Counted from the stretch's first letter, positions 48,014 through 58,115 are shown. The stretch is 64,000 bases of DNA from Limosilactobacillus caccae (GCF_900156885.1 NZ_FTOY01000004.1:62001-126000), one strand, 5' to 3'. The notes: generated by a model not told the origin, from the sequence alone. Numbers and translations: made by a program.

Positions 48014-48808
48014 TTAATTTGCACTACTAGTACTGGTCTTGTTTGCCGTTGTCGGCGAATTATTATTAGCAGTAGTTGAACTAGCAGAATATAGCTTGTT
48101 GACCGCTTGTACATCAGCTGGCTGAATCGTGTAGAAGGAGCCTGCCGGCTGCATAACTGATACCGCATCCGTGTGGTCAAGACCGATTGCGTGGCCTAGT
48201 TCATGTTCTGCTGTATTGATGATCCGTTCCTGGCTATAACCGTAGCTTGGATCTGTTAAGTAATATGTATTTAAGTAAACCGTCGCGTGAACATACCGCT
48301 GGGTCAACGAGTTGGACGACGTTTGCGTTAGCCCGGCCGCATCGGAATCTGACCGGTTCATCGTTGTGACAACGATATTTGCCTTATTCTTATCACTGAC
48401 CCGCTTAAAAGTAAAGGCTCCTGTCTGGTTCCACGCCCGAATAGCTGCCTCGGTGGCAGAATCAAGGGTCGGATTACCGGTATTGACATACACCGTCGCC
48501 GTATTTGACGCCCACCGGCCAGCCGCGGGCATCGTTGTCTTTGCGCTTGCCTGCTGCTGGGTGGTTGGTTGCTGTTGGTCTGTCTGCGCCTTGTTATTAT
48601 CATCATCTAAGTGCAGGTTTTGTGAATCATCACTTGTCCCGCTTCCGTTACCGACTAGCTGGGCTACCCGCTCACGGATGTTCCATGCTGCCTGGTTACT
48701 CACTGCCTGTACTTGGGGATTATGGAAATAAAGCCATCCTCCACCTACTAAAAGCCCGAGAAGAAAAAGTCGCTTAAGCAGTCGAAAAATGAATCTTATC
48801 TCGTTCAC
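48014..48808 (-). CDS. Matrixin-like zinc metalloprotease, membrane-anchored or secreted
   Basis: 264 residues. One N-terminal hydrophobic helix (residues 13-27) suggests export with the catalytic domain outside. A Gln/Thr/Asp-rich linker (about residues 55-90) precedes the domain GRWASNTATVYV. The zinc-binding helix is AEHELGHAIGLDHTD, with HExxHxxGxxH, followed by VMQP as the Met-turn: a metzincin of the M10 (matrixin) family. Many lactobacilli carry such proteins; substrates are unknown. Confidence 0.87.
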   Translation of the reverse strand: MNEIRFIFRLLKRLFLLGLLVGGGWLYFHNPQVQAVSNQAAWNIRERVAQLVGNGSGTSDDSQNLHLDDDNNKAQTDQQQPTTQQQASAKTTMPAAGRWASNTATVYVNTGNPTLDSATEAAIRAWNQTGAFTFKRVSDKNKANIVVTTMNRSDSDAAGLTQTSSNSLTQRYVHATVYLNTYYLTDPSYGYSQERIINTAEHELGHAIGLDHTDAVSVMQPAGSFYTIQPADVQAVNKLYSASSTTANNNSPTTANKTSTSSAN

Positions 48809-48906
48809 CTTCCTTCAATTTTTATATTATAGAAAGCTAATCGGGATAATTCATGAACGAAAGTTTAAGGTTTGGTAACGATTAGCCTCATCAACTAGCC
48901 GCTTCA

Positions 48907-49602
48907 TCAACTTAGTTCCCGACCAAGGTCTAATGCATAGAACTTCAGGATCTGCTCAATTGCTTTTACATCATTTTGTGCACGGTGATGCTTCACCGCT
49001 GGCAAATGTAATAACGTGCACATCTTTTCTAAGCTAATCGCTTTTTTGTTGTTCCAGACTTCCTTGGCAACGAGCTTTTCAAGGTCCAGGGGACGGATTG
49101 TCCGCCAGGGCCGTTGGTCTTTGGGAAGGCCCATCCGGTTTGCTTCGCGGTTGAGGAGCGAAAAGTCCGTGCTGTTGTCCCAACTCACAATATAGTCCGG
49201 CTGTTCAGTCTCAACAAAGGCCATAATGCGCCGGATTACCTCCGCCGCTTGGTAACGGTCGATCTCCGAAAAGCGCAGGTCATACTGACGCAAGAAGGCA
49301 ACTTGTCGTTCTGCCGGCATATTGGTCCCAAATAAATGATAATTGAAGCTCGCGTGGCCTTCAAACATTTTTCCGGCAATCTGCGCCGGGCAATTTTGAT
49401 TTTTCTGCGGGTCCTGGTAAAACTCCAGGTCCATGATTAACAACCGGGCGTCGCTGCGGAGCACATTCCGTAACTGGTCAAAATTTTTAACTGCTGACGC
49501 CCGGGACTCTCCCTCACCAGCGGTCTGCTGATCGGCCTGCATAATCATCTCCGTGATCGGCAGGAAGGAACTAAAACTAATAATCGGTGTAACCTGGTCC
49601 AT
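48907..49602 (-). CDS. DEDDh-type 3'-5' exonuclease domain protein
   Basis: 231 residues; DnaQ-like RNase H fold. The acidic residues appear in order: LIMDLEFYQ (Asp-x-Glu, about residue 56), NSTDFSLLN (Asp), and HRAQNDVKAI (His and Asp, near the end). The first 50 residues are not part of the core. GGGAGG sits 7 nt before ATG 49602. It lies 76 nt downstream of the PLD-helicase gene on the same strand, so a joint role in nucleic acid processing is possible. Confidence 0.82.
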   Translation of the reverse strand: MDQVTPIISFSSFLPITEMIMQADQQTAGEGESRASAVKNFDQLRNVLRSDARLLIMDLEFYQDPQKNQNCPAQIAGKMFEGHASFNYHLFGTNMPAERQVAFLRQYDLRFSEIDRYQAAEVIRRIMAFVETEQPDYIVSWDNSTDFSLLNREANRMGLPKDQRPWRTIRPLDLEKLVAKEVWNNKKAISLEKMCTLLHLPAVKHHRAQNDVKAIEQILKFYALDLGRELS

Positions 49603-49678
49603 GGCATGCCCTCCCTAAACATATGTTCGGTAAGATTATACCATGAACCGCCTGCCAGCGGAAGCAAAATTTTCCCGG

Positions 49679-52528
49679 CTACATTTCAAGCATATTCAAC
49701 ATCACCGGTGAGAGGGGATGGTCAAGGACGAGGTCCATCCCCACTGCCGGCTTTTTCTTGGGGCCAACCAGTTCCTCTTTAACCGTCGCTGGCTCAACCT
49801 TCGCCGTTCCAAGATAGTAAAATTCCTTGCCAACCGCATCACTTTGCTTCACAAACAAATGTAGCTTTACCCGGGGATGGCCCTCTTTAACTCCCGCCAA
49901 GAGTTTCTGGACTTCTGCCGAGGTCAGGTGGCGCGGCGACCGCGTGTACCAGCGAAGTGACCGGCCGTCTTGTAGCTGGTTATTATAAACGGCGTTACGC
50001 TTCTTCGCTGAGTCCTTATGGTATGTTATAAAAATCGGGCAAACATCATCGGCCACCCGGTAGCCATACATCGGCGCACTCACGTCTAGCGGCCAGTTTA
50101 ACAGGCGGCAGACATCTTTCCGGTCATACTGCTGGTATAAGGTAAACTGGGCTGCCGGATCATACTTCTTGCTTAGTGCCAAACCGGTCATGACAGCATC
50201 CACAAATAGGTGACGAAAGTCGTTATCCCCTGTTAAGGCAGCCTGTACTGCCGGATTAAGCTGGTAGGTTAGCAAGTCAACTTTTTCCACAATCGCCCGT
50301 CCACCATACTGGTCCCTTTTCACCTGCTTTCCCGCCTTCACAGCAAAGAAGCGCAAGCTAAGGATATCATCAACCGATTGTAAAGTGGCAGCGGACACCG
50401 TTGCCCCCATTTTCTGAAGGGCCTTGCTATACTCGCCTTGCGAACACCGACCGTTTTCGAGAAGCAGTTTTAGCAGCACCAATTCGTGGGGCCGTTTCCC
50501 ATTCAGCAGTTCTTTTGTTACAAACGACAAAACTTGCCCCTCATACTTCGTCAATTTCACCGTTTCGCCCATTTTTACTAAAAACTGGCCGTAGTGTGCT
50601 AGTTGGTTATTTTGGGCAAAGACCAGTGGGGAAATTGACCCATAGCGGTAAAAGTCCAGCAGTAGTGGTGGCCGTCCCAATTGATGAGCAAGATCGTGAT
50701 ATCCCTGACGAAGCTCTTTCATTGCGTCTAGTTTTACCTTCTCTAATGAAGCAAGAATCTGCTCAGTTGCGACCCGGCTAAAGTTAATTGTTGAAACGCC
50801 CAGATTAAGGGGAAGCTTAGTCTCCTGACGGGCACGATCCTTACTACGACTATTATCCTGGTTAAGCGCCAAGGGAATCATGTAATTATGCTGATAGTTA
50901 CCGATGAAGTCAATCACCGTCACAAAATCCTTGCCAGGGTACTTCCGCAAGCCCCGCCCCAGTTGCTGGGTAAAGACAATCGGTGACTGCGTGTTGCGCA
51001 TCATTACGATTTGGTTTAACGACGGAATATCAATTCCCTCATTAAACAGGTCAACGGTCACGATATATTCAAGCTCTCCAACGGTCAATTGCTGAACCGC
51101 CCGCAACCGTTGCTTGCCACTATCGGCATTGGTCAAGGCAACTGCGCGGTGTCCCGCGGCGGTAAATGCCTTGGCAAGCTCGCGTGCCTCGTCTTGCCGA
51201 CTACAAAAGACAAGCCCCCGTGGCTGTTCACCACAATAGCCATAATAATCTAGCTGGTCGAGCACGTACTTAACCCGGGCCGGTGCAGCTAAGTGCGAAA
51301 GCTTACTCGTCTCGTCAATTAGCTGCCCATCAACCGTATAGTCCGTCACCCCCACGTAATGAAAGGGCGCTAACATGTCAGCAGCCAGGGCATCCTTCAA
51401 GCGGATCTCATAGGCAATGTGGTAGTCAAAGATTTTAAACACGTCCTGGTTATCCATCCGCTCAGGCGTCGCCGTCATCCCCAGGCAAAAACGGGGCTTA
51501 AAATAAGCCAATACTCGCTGGTAGCTTGGGGCGGCGGCCCGGTGCGCCTCGTCGATTAGGATATAATCAAACTCCGCAGGGTTAAATTGCTGCAACGTCG
51601 CCGGCTGGCTAATGGTCTGAACGGTCGCAAAAAGGTACTTAGCGTTGACCGCCCGCTTACTGCCAGTTAATAGGCCAAAGTCCTGCGGGTCACCACCAAT
51701 TACCCGGGCAAAGCTAGCCAAAGATTTTTTGGCAATCTGCTCCCGGTGAACGATGTACAAAAAGCGGTGTGGCTGGTACTTCTTGACAGCAAACGCTCCA
51801 AGGTAGGTCTTCCCCGTCCCGGTAGCGGAAACCACTAAGCCACGTTTCGCCCCTGTGTCAACCAAGGACTGCAACTGACCGAGGGCGGCCGTTTGCATCG
51901 CGTTTGGGACAAGCTTTTCTTGCTGATGGCGGAATGGTTGAGATGTCGGTGCCTGCCAGCGGCCGCGATAATCAGCCAGCCACTGTTCATCTAAGGGGAT
52001 ACTGTGGCGGTTGATCTCTTCAAGGGTCGCCTTTACTTGCTGGAATAGCCCGCCTTGCTGGCGAGAACTTAATTTGACACTCCACTCCGTATTCACTAGC
52101 AAGGCCGCCCGGGTAAAATTAGCACTACCGATAACCATCGTTTGGTAATCACCATGATCAAACAGGTAGCCCTTCGCATGAAGGCCGTTGACCGCAGCAA
52201 TCTTAACTGTTAGGTTCGGGATCTTGCGCAATTCGGCAAAAACCGCCGGCCGGTTAAAGCCCAGGTAATCACTCGTGATAATTGTCCCCGTGATCCCCTG
52301 CTTAGCAAGGTCAGCCAAGACCGCTTTGAACGGCACCAGCATATCGGCAGTAATAAACGCCACCACCCAGGTAAAGTGCTGGCAGGTCACTAGTTCGTGG
52401 CGAAGGGTTTGCCAAATCGTTCCCGTTTGATCGTTAGTCAATAGTTGCGGCCCGACCAGCTGGTGACCATGGTAGTCGGTGCTAACCAGGCCATTGAGGA
52501 CAGCCGCTTTTAATACTGAATCGTTCAC
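49679..52528 (-). CDS. Phospholipase-D-like nuclease / SF2 helicase / DUF3427 protein
   Basis: 949 residues, three parts. Residues 1-190: PLD-like domain with HAKGYLFDHG and GSANFTRAALLVNTE (HxK...N of a nuclease half-site). Residues 210-570: SF2 helicase with Walker A ATGTGKTYLGAF, DEAHRAAAPSY, TATPERMD, and QQLGRGLRKYPGKDFVTVIDFIGNY. C-terminus: DUF3427-like, ending with RSLRWYTRSPRHL. Such proteins are found in bacterial genomes near defence and repair genes; the cellular role is not settled. Confidence 0.87.
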   Translation of the reverse strand: MNDSVLKAAVLNGLVSTDYHGHQLVGPQLLTNDQTGTIWQTLRHELVTCQHFTWVVAFITADMLVPFKAVLADLAKQGITGTIITSDYLGFNRPAVFAELRKIPNLTVKIAAVNGLHAKGYLFDHGDYQTMVIGSANFTRAALLVNTEWSVKLSSRQQGGLFQQVKATLEEINRHSIPLDEQWLADYRGRWQAPTSQPFRHQQEKLVPNAMQTAALGQLQSLVDTGAKRGLVVSATGTGKTYLGAFAVKKYQPHRFLYIVHREQIAKKSLASFARVIGGDPQDFGLLTGSKRAVNAKYLFATVQTISQPATLQQFNPAEFDYILIDEAHRAAAPSYQRVLAYFKPRFCLGMTATPERMDNQDVFKIFDYHIAYEIRLKDALAADMLAPFHYVGVTDYTVDGQLIDETSKLSHLAAPARVKYVLDQLDYYGYCGEQPRGLVFCSRQDEARELAKAFTAAGHRAVALTNADSGKQRLRAVQQLTVGELEYIVTVDLFNEGIDIPSLNQIVMMRNTQSPIVFTQQLGRGLRKYPGKDFVTVIDFIGNYQHNYMIPLALNQDNSRSKDRARQETKLPLNLGVSTINFSRVATEQILASLEKVKLDAMKELRQGYHDLAHQLGRPPLLLDFYRYGSISPLVFAQNNQLAHYGQFLVKMGETVKLTKYEGQVLSFVTKELLNGKRPHELVLLKLLLENGRCSQGEYSKALQKMGATVSAATLQSVDDILSLRFFAVKAGKQVKRDQYGGRAIVEKVDLLTYQLNPAVQAALTGDNDFRHLFVDAVMTGLALSKKYDPAAQFTLYQQYDRKDVCRLLNWPLDVSAPMYGYRVADDVCPIFITYHKDSAKKRNAVYNNQLQDGRSLRWYTRSPRHLTSAEVQKLLAGVKEGHPRVKLHLFVKQSDAVGKEFYYLGTAKVEPATVKEELVGPKKKPAVGMDLVLDHPLSPVMLNMLEM

Positions 52529-52579
52529 CTAATTCCTCCTACAAAAAACCGGTGGGCGTTAACTACCACCGGCTAGTTC

Positions 52580-53077
52580 TCATAAAAACAATAACAGGCC
52601 GCAGGCGACCCCGGCAAGCATGCCTACCAAAACATCCTTAGGAAAATGAACCCCGCCAATTACCCGGGTAATCGCTGAAATAAGGGTTAAGAGAAGTAAG
52701 AAAATCCCCAACAGCAGGTTCAATTGCAGACCACACATGGCAATTAGGGCTGCCGAGAAAACGTGCCTGCTCGGCATTGAGTCCCCCTTCTTTTCCCGGG
52801 AAATAAGGGGTACAATTGCCCACTTTTCGTATGGCCGGGGGGCATTAATCCACTGGCGGACTAGCGATAGGGCCACAAATGCCACGCCGGGGATCACAAT
52901 AAATTTCCATAGTTGGTGAAAATCATTTATCCCCACCGATAATAGGATCAACAGGTACGCAACATACATCGTCCACACGACCATGCGATTACTGACCCGC
53001 AACGCCCTTAAGGCCACCGGGTGATGGTTAAATTTAGCAGCTACTTTCTGATAGCGTGTTTGGTAATTATCCTTCAT
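52580..53077 (-). CDS. PAP2-family phosphatase
   Basis: 165 residues with about five helices. The three phosphatase motifs are NAPRPYEKW, PSRHVFSAAL (usual PSGH has Arg here) and SAITRVIGGVHFPKDVLVG. It likely dephosphorylates a lipid such as undecaprenyl diphosphate or phosphatidate at the membrane. Its ATG overlaps the stop codon of the aldo/keto reductase by one nt (TAATG), so translation is coupled. Confidence 0.87.
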   Translation of the reverse strand: MKDNYQTRYQKVAAKFNHHPVALRALRVSNRMVVWTMYVAYLLILLSVGINDFHQLWKFIVIPGVAFVALSLVRQWINAPRPYEKWAIVPLISREKKGDSMPSRHVFSAALIAMCGLQLNLLLGIFLLLLTLISAITRVIGGVHFPKDVLVGMLAGVACGLLLFL

Positions 53078-54030
53078 TACGGCAAATCATTTCCCGCCGC
53101 AAAATAGATATCATACCACTCCTGCTTAGTTAGCGTGATATCACTTCCTGCAGCGCTATCCATAATATGCGCCGGCGTCATCGTTCCCAATAAGACTTGC
53201 ATATGGGCCGGGTGGCGAAGAATCCAGGCAACCGCAATGGCGTTCTTACTTACCCGGTACTTAGCAGTTAGGGTCGCCAACACGTCATTTAGCTTGGCAA
53301 ACTTTTCATTATTGATGAAGGTTCCCGCAAATGTTCCGTATTGGAATGGGGACCATGTCTGAATTGTCATTTCCTTTCGCCGCGCATATTCAATTAGTCC
53401 CCCGTCATGGTTAATTGATCGTTCGTCTGTCATGTTCGTGTGCAGGCCAAAATCAATCATTCCGGTATGCGCAATTCCAAATTGGACCTGGTCAACTAGT
53501 AGCCGTTGGTTAACTGCGGATTGGAGCAGGGCGATCTGCTGGGGATTAAAATTTGACACCCCAAAATGGCGCACCTTTCCAGCCGCCACCAGTTGGTCAA
53601 AGGCGGCGGCAATCTCTGCCGGATCCATCAGCGGGTCAGGGCGGTGGATCAAAAAGGAGTCTAAGTAATCAACCCCCATCCGCTGTAAGATCCCATCAAC
53701 TGCCGCCAATAAGTGATCCTTTGATGAATCGTAACGGGTAATTTGGTTATTGTTATCCGCAAATAAGCCAGCCTTGGACTGGATATAAAAGTCATCCCGC
53801 GAAAGGCCGCTTTGCTTAAAAGCCTGGCCAAAGTGAATCTCAGACGACCCCCGGCCTAATTGCGGGTCATTTCCATAAATATCTGCTGAATCAATAAAGT
53901 TAATTCCGGCATCATGTGCCGCCAGCAGGGCATCAGTGGCCTGAGAAACTGTCAGGGTTCCCATCCGCATAATGCCGAGAGCAACATTCGACGCTTGCCA
54001 ATTTGTATTGCCAATTCGTACAGTTTTCAT
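53077..54030 (-). CDS. Aldo/keto reductase
   Basis: 317 residues, TIM barrel, NADPH-dependent. Catalytic set: FIDSADIYGNDP (Asp/Tyr), a Lys in FYIQSKAG and LIHRPDPL (His). GVSNFNPQQI and RKEMTIQTWSPFQYGTF belong to the YdhF-like AKR branch. Substrate unknown. ATG 54030 has AAGGAG 6 nt upstream. Confidence 0.9.
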   Translation of the reverse strand: MKTVRIGNTNWQASNVALGIMRMGTLTVSQATDALLAAHDAGINFIDSADIYGNDPQLGRGSSEIHFGQAFKQSGLSRDDFYIQSKAGLFADNNNQITRYDSSKDHLLAAVDGILQRMGVDYLDSFLIHRPDPLMDPAEIAAAFDQLVAAGKVRHFGVSNFNPQQIALLQSAVNQRLLVDQVQFGIAHTGMIDFGLHTNMTDERSINHDGGLIEYARRKEMTIQTWSPFQYGTFAGTFINNEKFAKLNDVLATLTAKYRVSKNAIAVAWILRHPAHMQVLLGTMTPAHIMDSAAGSDITLTKQEWYDIYFAAGNDLP

Positions 54031-54159
54031 TTTCTGCTCCTTAAACATCTTATCTCCCTCAATGCATTTCTATTTTAAATTATTCATTTTCGCTTTGCCA
54101 TTCATTCCGCGCAAAAATCATGTTACATTTAAGAAACATCATTATGAGGAGGAAAAATA

Positions 54160-55083
54160 ATGGGACAGCAAACAAAGGGGGTCTTGCTCGCCGCTGGCGG
54201 TGCCTCGCTATGGGGCGGCTCCGGGGCCGCGGCGCAATACCTATTTAGTAATACTAATATTTCAACTACCTGGCTAGTGGCCGTTCGCTTACTAACTGCC
54301 GGGATCTTACTCACCGCGTGGGGTGCTTATAAGAAACCTGCCCAGATCCACGAGATTACTAGCCATAAACACAATCGCTTGACGCTGATTTCCTTTGCCC
54401 TGCTGGGGATGATGAACTCGCAACTAACCTATTTTCTCGCAGTCAAATATAGCAATGCACCGACTGCCACCGTCATCCAGTATCTCCAGCCAGTCATCAT
54501 CATCGCCTGGCTTGCCCTCGCGCAGCGACAGTGGCCACGGCGGATTGACTGCATCTCAATTGTCATCGCCCTTGTCGGGACCTTTTACCTGGTAACCGGT
54601 GGCCACCTCAATAGCCTAACCCTGACGCCAGTCGCACTCTTCTGGGGCCTGTGGTGTGCTTTTGCTGCCGCCCTTTATACCATGCTTCCCCGCCCACTAC
54701 TAATCAAGTATGATTCTTTAACCGTCTGTGGCTTAGCGATGCTGATTTCTGGAATAATCTTGCTCCCCTGGTTAATCAAGGCAACTACCCCAAGCCTAAC
54801 TCTCAACCAGTGGCTGCTTGTCATTTACATTATCGTGGGGGGAACCATGTTTTCATACACGATGTTCTTGCAAAGCATCCGCTACATTTCCCCATCCGCA
54901 ACGGGCATCTTGAGCGCCTTTGAACCATTAGTTGCAACCCTGCTTGCCGTTACCCTCCTTGGCACCCGTTTAACAGTCGCAGCGATTATCGGCTCTTTGC
55001 TGATTCTTTTTACCACCGTCTTGCAGGCCATTCCCCTACAAAAGATCATTGCCCGAATGCCTCACCATCATTCACACCAGTAG
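54160..55083 (+). CDS. EamA-family (DMT) transporter
   Basis: 307 residues with ten predicted helices in two repeats, each starting like GVLLAAGGASLWGGSGAAAQYLF and LFWGLWCAFAAALYTML. Typical metabolite or drug exporters of the RhaT/EamA type. GAGGAGG is 8 nt upstream. Substrate unknown. Confidence 0.87.
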   Translation: MGQQTKGVLLAAGGASLWGGSGAAAQYLFSNTNISTTWLVAVRLLTAGILLTAWGAYKKPAQIHEITSHKHNRLTLISFALLGMMNSQLTYFLAVKYSNAPTATVIQYLQPVIIIAWLALAQRQWPRRIDCISIVIALVGTFYLVTGGHLNSLTLTPVALFWGLWCAFAAALYTMLPRPLLIKYDSLTVCGLAMLISGIILLPWLIKATTPSLTLNQWLLVIYIIVGGTMFSYTMFLQSIRYISPSATGILSAFEPLVATLLAVTLLGTRLTVAAIIGSLLILFTTVLQAIPLQKIIARMPHHHSHQ

Positions 55084-55117
55084 CCTTTCCACCGCCAACT
55101 GGGTAGTCATTTACGAG

Positions 55118-55147
55118 ATCGGAATTTAACGCCGGTCTTTTTTATTT
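55118..55147 (+). terminator. Terminator of the EamA gene
   Basis: GATCGG and CCGGTC pair around an AATTTAACG loop, then six T. Confidence 0.7.
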
Positions 55148-55198
55148 AACCCAACATAATGCTCCCTATTCATCACAAAATGAATGATTTTGGCAAAA

Positions 55199-55211
55199 TG
55201 TAAGCGCTACA
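55199..55211 (+). promoter_or_regulatory. CcpA cre site upstream of alpha-galactosidase
   Basis: TGTAAGCGCTACA is a near-perfect catabolite-responsive element. It lies about 38 nt before the melA start codon, so glucose should repress the gene through CcpA. Confidence 0.85.
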
Positions 55212-55248
55212 ATTGACGTGATGAACGAAATTGAAGGGAGTTATTATC

Positions 55249-57471
55249 ATGCCAATTAAATTTCATAAACAAAGCCGCGAATTTCACCTCTATAATGACC
55301 AGCTCAGCTACATTATTAAGGTCTTAAAAAATGACCAATTAGGCCAGTTGTACTTTGGCAAGCGTGTCGTTGATCGTGATAACCACGACTACCTTGTTGA
55401 AAATACCTACCGACCAGTCACATCGTACGTTTACGACAACGACTATTCATTCTCCCTCGGTAACATGAAACAAGAGTATCCGGCTTACGGAACAACTGAC
55501 TACCGGCTACCCGCAGTGGAGATTAAGCAGCCCAACGGCAGCAGCATCACCAACTTCACCTATGTTTCCCACCGAATTTATGACGGGAAGCCACAGCTCA
55601 ACGGCCTGCCAGCAACCTATGTTGAAAACGACAACGAGGCCACAACCCTGGAAGTCCTCCTGCATGACGACGTAATCAATGTTGACCTCACCCTCATTTA
55701 CACCATTTTCAACAATTACGATGCAATCGCCCGGAGCGCTAAATTCACCAATCAGGGCGAGCACGACTACCAGCTCACCACCGCAATGAGCATGAACCTC
55801 GACCTCCCCGATGACGATTATGACTGGCTTCAGTTTTCTGGTGCCTGGGGCCGGGAACGCCAACTGAAGGCCGCCCATCTCCGTCCCGGCATCCAATCTG
55901 TTGGTAGTACGCGGGGCGCATCGAGTCATATGGAAAACCCGTTTGTGATTTTAAAACGCCCACACACCGATGACTTCCAGGGCGAAGCGTACGGTTTCTC
56001 CCTCGTTTATAGCGGAAACTTCCTTGCCCAGGCAGAAGTTGACCCGTACAAGGTAACGCGGGTCCAGCTTGGCATTAACCCCTTCCACTTCTCATGGAAA
56101 CTCGCCCCGCAAGCATCATTCCAGACACCAGAAGCAGTGATGGTATACACCACCAATGGGTTAAACGACCTTAGCCAAAACTTCCACCATCTTTACCAGC
56201 AGCGGTTAACCCGGGGCTACTGGCGTGACCGTCAGCGGCCGATCCTCGTTAACAACTGGGAAGCGACTTACTTCGACTTTACGGAAGACAAGCTCCTGTC
56301 CTTAGCGAAAACAGCAAAGGACCTGGGAATTGAACTCTTCGTCCTTGACGACGGCTGGTTCGGTAAGCGGACATCTGAAACCGCTGGTCTTGGTGACTGG
56401 TGGGTTAACCGTGACCGCCTTCCAGATGGGATTAGCGGCTTATCCGCGAAGATTCACCAGTTAGGGATGATGTTTGGGCTATGGTTTGAGCCGGAAATGA
56501 CCAATAAAGATAGTGACCTTTACCGCAACCACCCTGACTACATTATCAAGACCCCTGACCGCCACGCGTCCCACGGCCGGAAGCAATACGTCCTTGACTT
56601 TTCCCGGCCGGAAGTAGTTGATTACGTCTACAACATGATGGTGAAGGTCCTTGCTGATGGTAAGGTTGACTACGTAAAGTGGGACATGAACCGCAACATT
56701 ACAGAATGTTTCTCCGCTGCCTACCCGGCTGACCAGCAGGGGGAGATCTTCCACCGCTACATCTTAGGGGTCTACGACTTGTATGAACGGCTTATCAATA
56801 AGTTTCCTCAGATTCTCTTTGAATCTTGTGCTAGTGGCGGGGGCCGTTTTGATGCGGGGATGCTCTACTATGCACCGCAAGCATGGACCAGTGATGACTC
56901 TGACGCAATCGAACGGCTAAAGATTCAGACTGGGACATCATACTGTTACCCGACTAGTTCAATGGGCGCCCATGTTTCGGTTTCACCAAACGAGCAACTT
57001 CAGCGGCAAACACCACTAAAGACGCGGGCGGACGTCGCCTACTTCGGTGCTTTTGGCTATGAACTCGACCTCAACTCGTTGCCAGAAACTGACCGCCAGC
57101 AAATTAAGCAGCAGGTTGCTTTTATGAAGAAGTACCGGCAAATCTTCCAGTTCGGTACTTTCTACCGGTTAAAGACGCCGTTTGATAGCAATATTGTCGC
57201 CTGGTTGGCGGTTTCACCAGATAAAAAACAGGCGATTATGGGCTACTTCAAGATCCTCAACGACGTCAATGCCGAGTACCGGCGGCAACAACTCCCTGGT
57301 CTCGCGGCTGATTTAACCTACCAAGTTAGCGAAGAAGATGGTAGCCAAATTGGCGAGTTTACCGGGAACGAGCTTGCCAATATCGGCCTGGTCACTACCG
57401 ATGCGTCAGCTGGTGAAAACAAGGAGACGACCGACTTTTACAGCAAGTTGTTTATCTTTAATGCAAAATAA
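55249..57471 (+). CDS. melA: Alpha-galactosidase, GH36
   Basis: 740 residues, GH36 retaining enzyme that releases galactose from melibiose, raffinose and stachyose. The nucleophile motif is DYVKWDMNRNITE (about residue 478) and the acid/base is in WTSDDSDAIERL (about residue 548). FVLDDGWFGKR and GLWFEPEMTNKDSDL also belong to the family. It is intracellular (no signal peptide) and starts at ATG 55249, as GAAGGGAG lies 8 nt upstream. Under a cre site; the AraC regulator at 58475 may be its activator. Confidence 0.95.
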   Translation: MPIKFHKQSREFHLYNDQLSYIIKVLKNDQLGQLYFGKRVVDRDNHDYLVENTYRPVTSYVYDNDYSFSLGNMKQEYPAYGTTDYRLPAVEIKQPNGSSITNFTYVSHRIYDGKPQLNGLPATYVENDNEATTLEVLLHDDVINVDLTLIYTIFNNYDAIARSAKFTNQGEHDYQLTTAMSMNLDLPDDDYDWLQFSGAWGRERQLKAAHLRPGIQSVGSTRGASSHMENPFVILKRPHTDDFQGEAYGFSLVYSGNFLAQAEVDPYKVTRVQLGINPFHFSWKLAPQASFQTPEAVMVYTTNGLNDLSQNFHHLYQQRLTRGYWRDRQRPILVNNWEATYFDFTEDKLLSLAKTAKDLGIELFVLDDGWFGKRTSETAGLGDWWVNRDRLPDGISGLSAKIHQLGMMFGLWFEPEMTNKDSDLYRNHPDYIIKTPDRHASHGRKQYVLDFSRPEVVDYVYNMMVKVLADGKVDYVKWDMNRNITECFSAAYPADQQGEIFHRYILGVYDLYERLINKFPQILFESCASGGGRFDAGMLYYAPQAWTSDDSDAIERLKIQTGTSYCYPTSSMGAHVSVSPNEQLQRQTPLKTRADVAYFGAFGYELDLNSLPETDRQQIKQQVAFMKKYRQIFQFGTFYRLKTPFDSNIVAWLAVSPDKKQAIMGYFKILNDVNAEYRRQQLPGLAADLTYQVSEEDGSQIGEFTGNELANIGLVTTDASAGENKETTDFYSKLFIFNAK

Positions 57472-57485
57472 GGGCGGGTGTTAGC

Positions 57486-58115
57486 ATGTACCAATTGCGA
57501 AGAATAATTATGGCTTTTTGCGGCGTTATTCTCTGTGGCTTTTGTGTCGGAATGCTGCAAAAAGCAAACCTTGGTGTTGACCCCTTCACCTGCTTTGTCA
57601 CCGGAATTGCGAATATCTTCAACTCAACTTATTCAACCTTTTACCTGCTGTTAACCGGGCTTCTCTTGTTGCTAGTTCTTATCTTATGCCGCCATTACAT
57701 CGGAATTGCAACGATTATTAACCTGTTTTTAACGGGCGTTACCGCTGATATAATGCATCACCTTCTCGACCTCGCCATTCCTCACCCTAACTTGGGGATG
57801 CGGGTTGGCATCATGGTTGTCGGGATCGTCCTAACATGCCTTGCGGCCGCCCTGTACTTCACCGCTGACCTTGGCGTCTCCGCTTACGATGCCATGGCAC
57901 TAATTGCGGCCGACAAGTATAAGTTGTTGCCGTTTAAGTATTGTCGGATTATCACCGACAGTATCTGCGTACTTGTTGGCTTCATCTTCAATGTGACGCT
58001 CGGGATTGGGACAGTCATCACCGCCCTTTTTATGGGTCCACTGACCCAGTGGTTTAGGACGCACCTTGCAGAACCACTCCTCGCTCGTGGTGGAAAAATG
58101 ACCATCGTTAGCTAA
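57486..58115 (+). CDS. YczE/YitT-like integral membrane protein
   Basis: 209 residues, five hydrophobic segments, first one with FCGVILCGFCVGMLQKANLGVDPFTCFVTGI, a pattern typical of YczE-type membrane proteins of unknown function. It starts 14 nt after the melA stop codon and is in the same transcript. A role in galactoside transport cannot be assumed. Confidence 0.8.
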   Translation: MYQLRRIIMAFCGVILCGFCVGMLQKANLGVDPFTCFVTGIANIFNSTYSTFYLLLTGLLLLLVLILCRHYIGIATIINLFLTGVTADIMHHLLDLAIPHPNLGMRVGIMVVGIVLTCLAAALYFTADLGVSAYDAMALIAADKYKLLPFKYCRIITDSICVLVGFIFNVTLGIGTVITALFMGPLTQWFRTHLAEPLLARGGKMTIVS

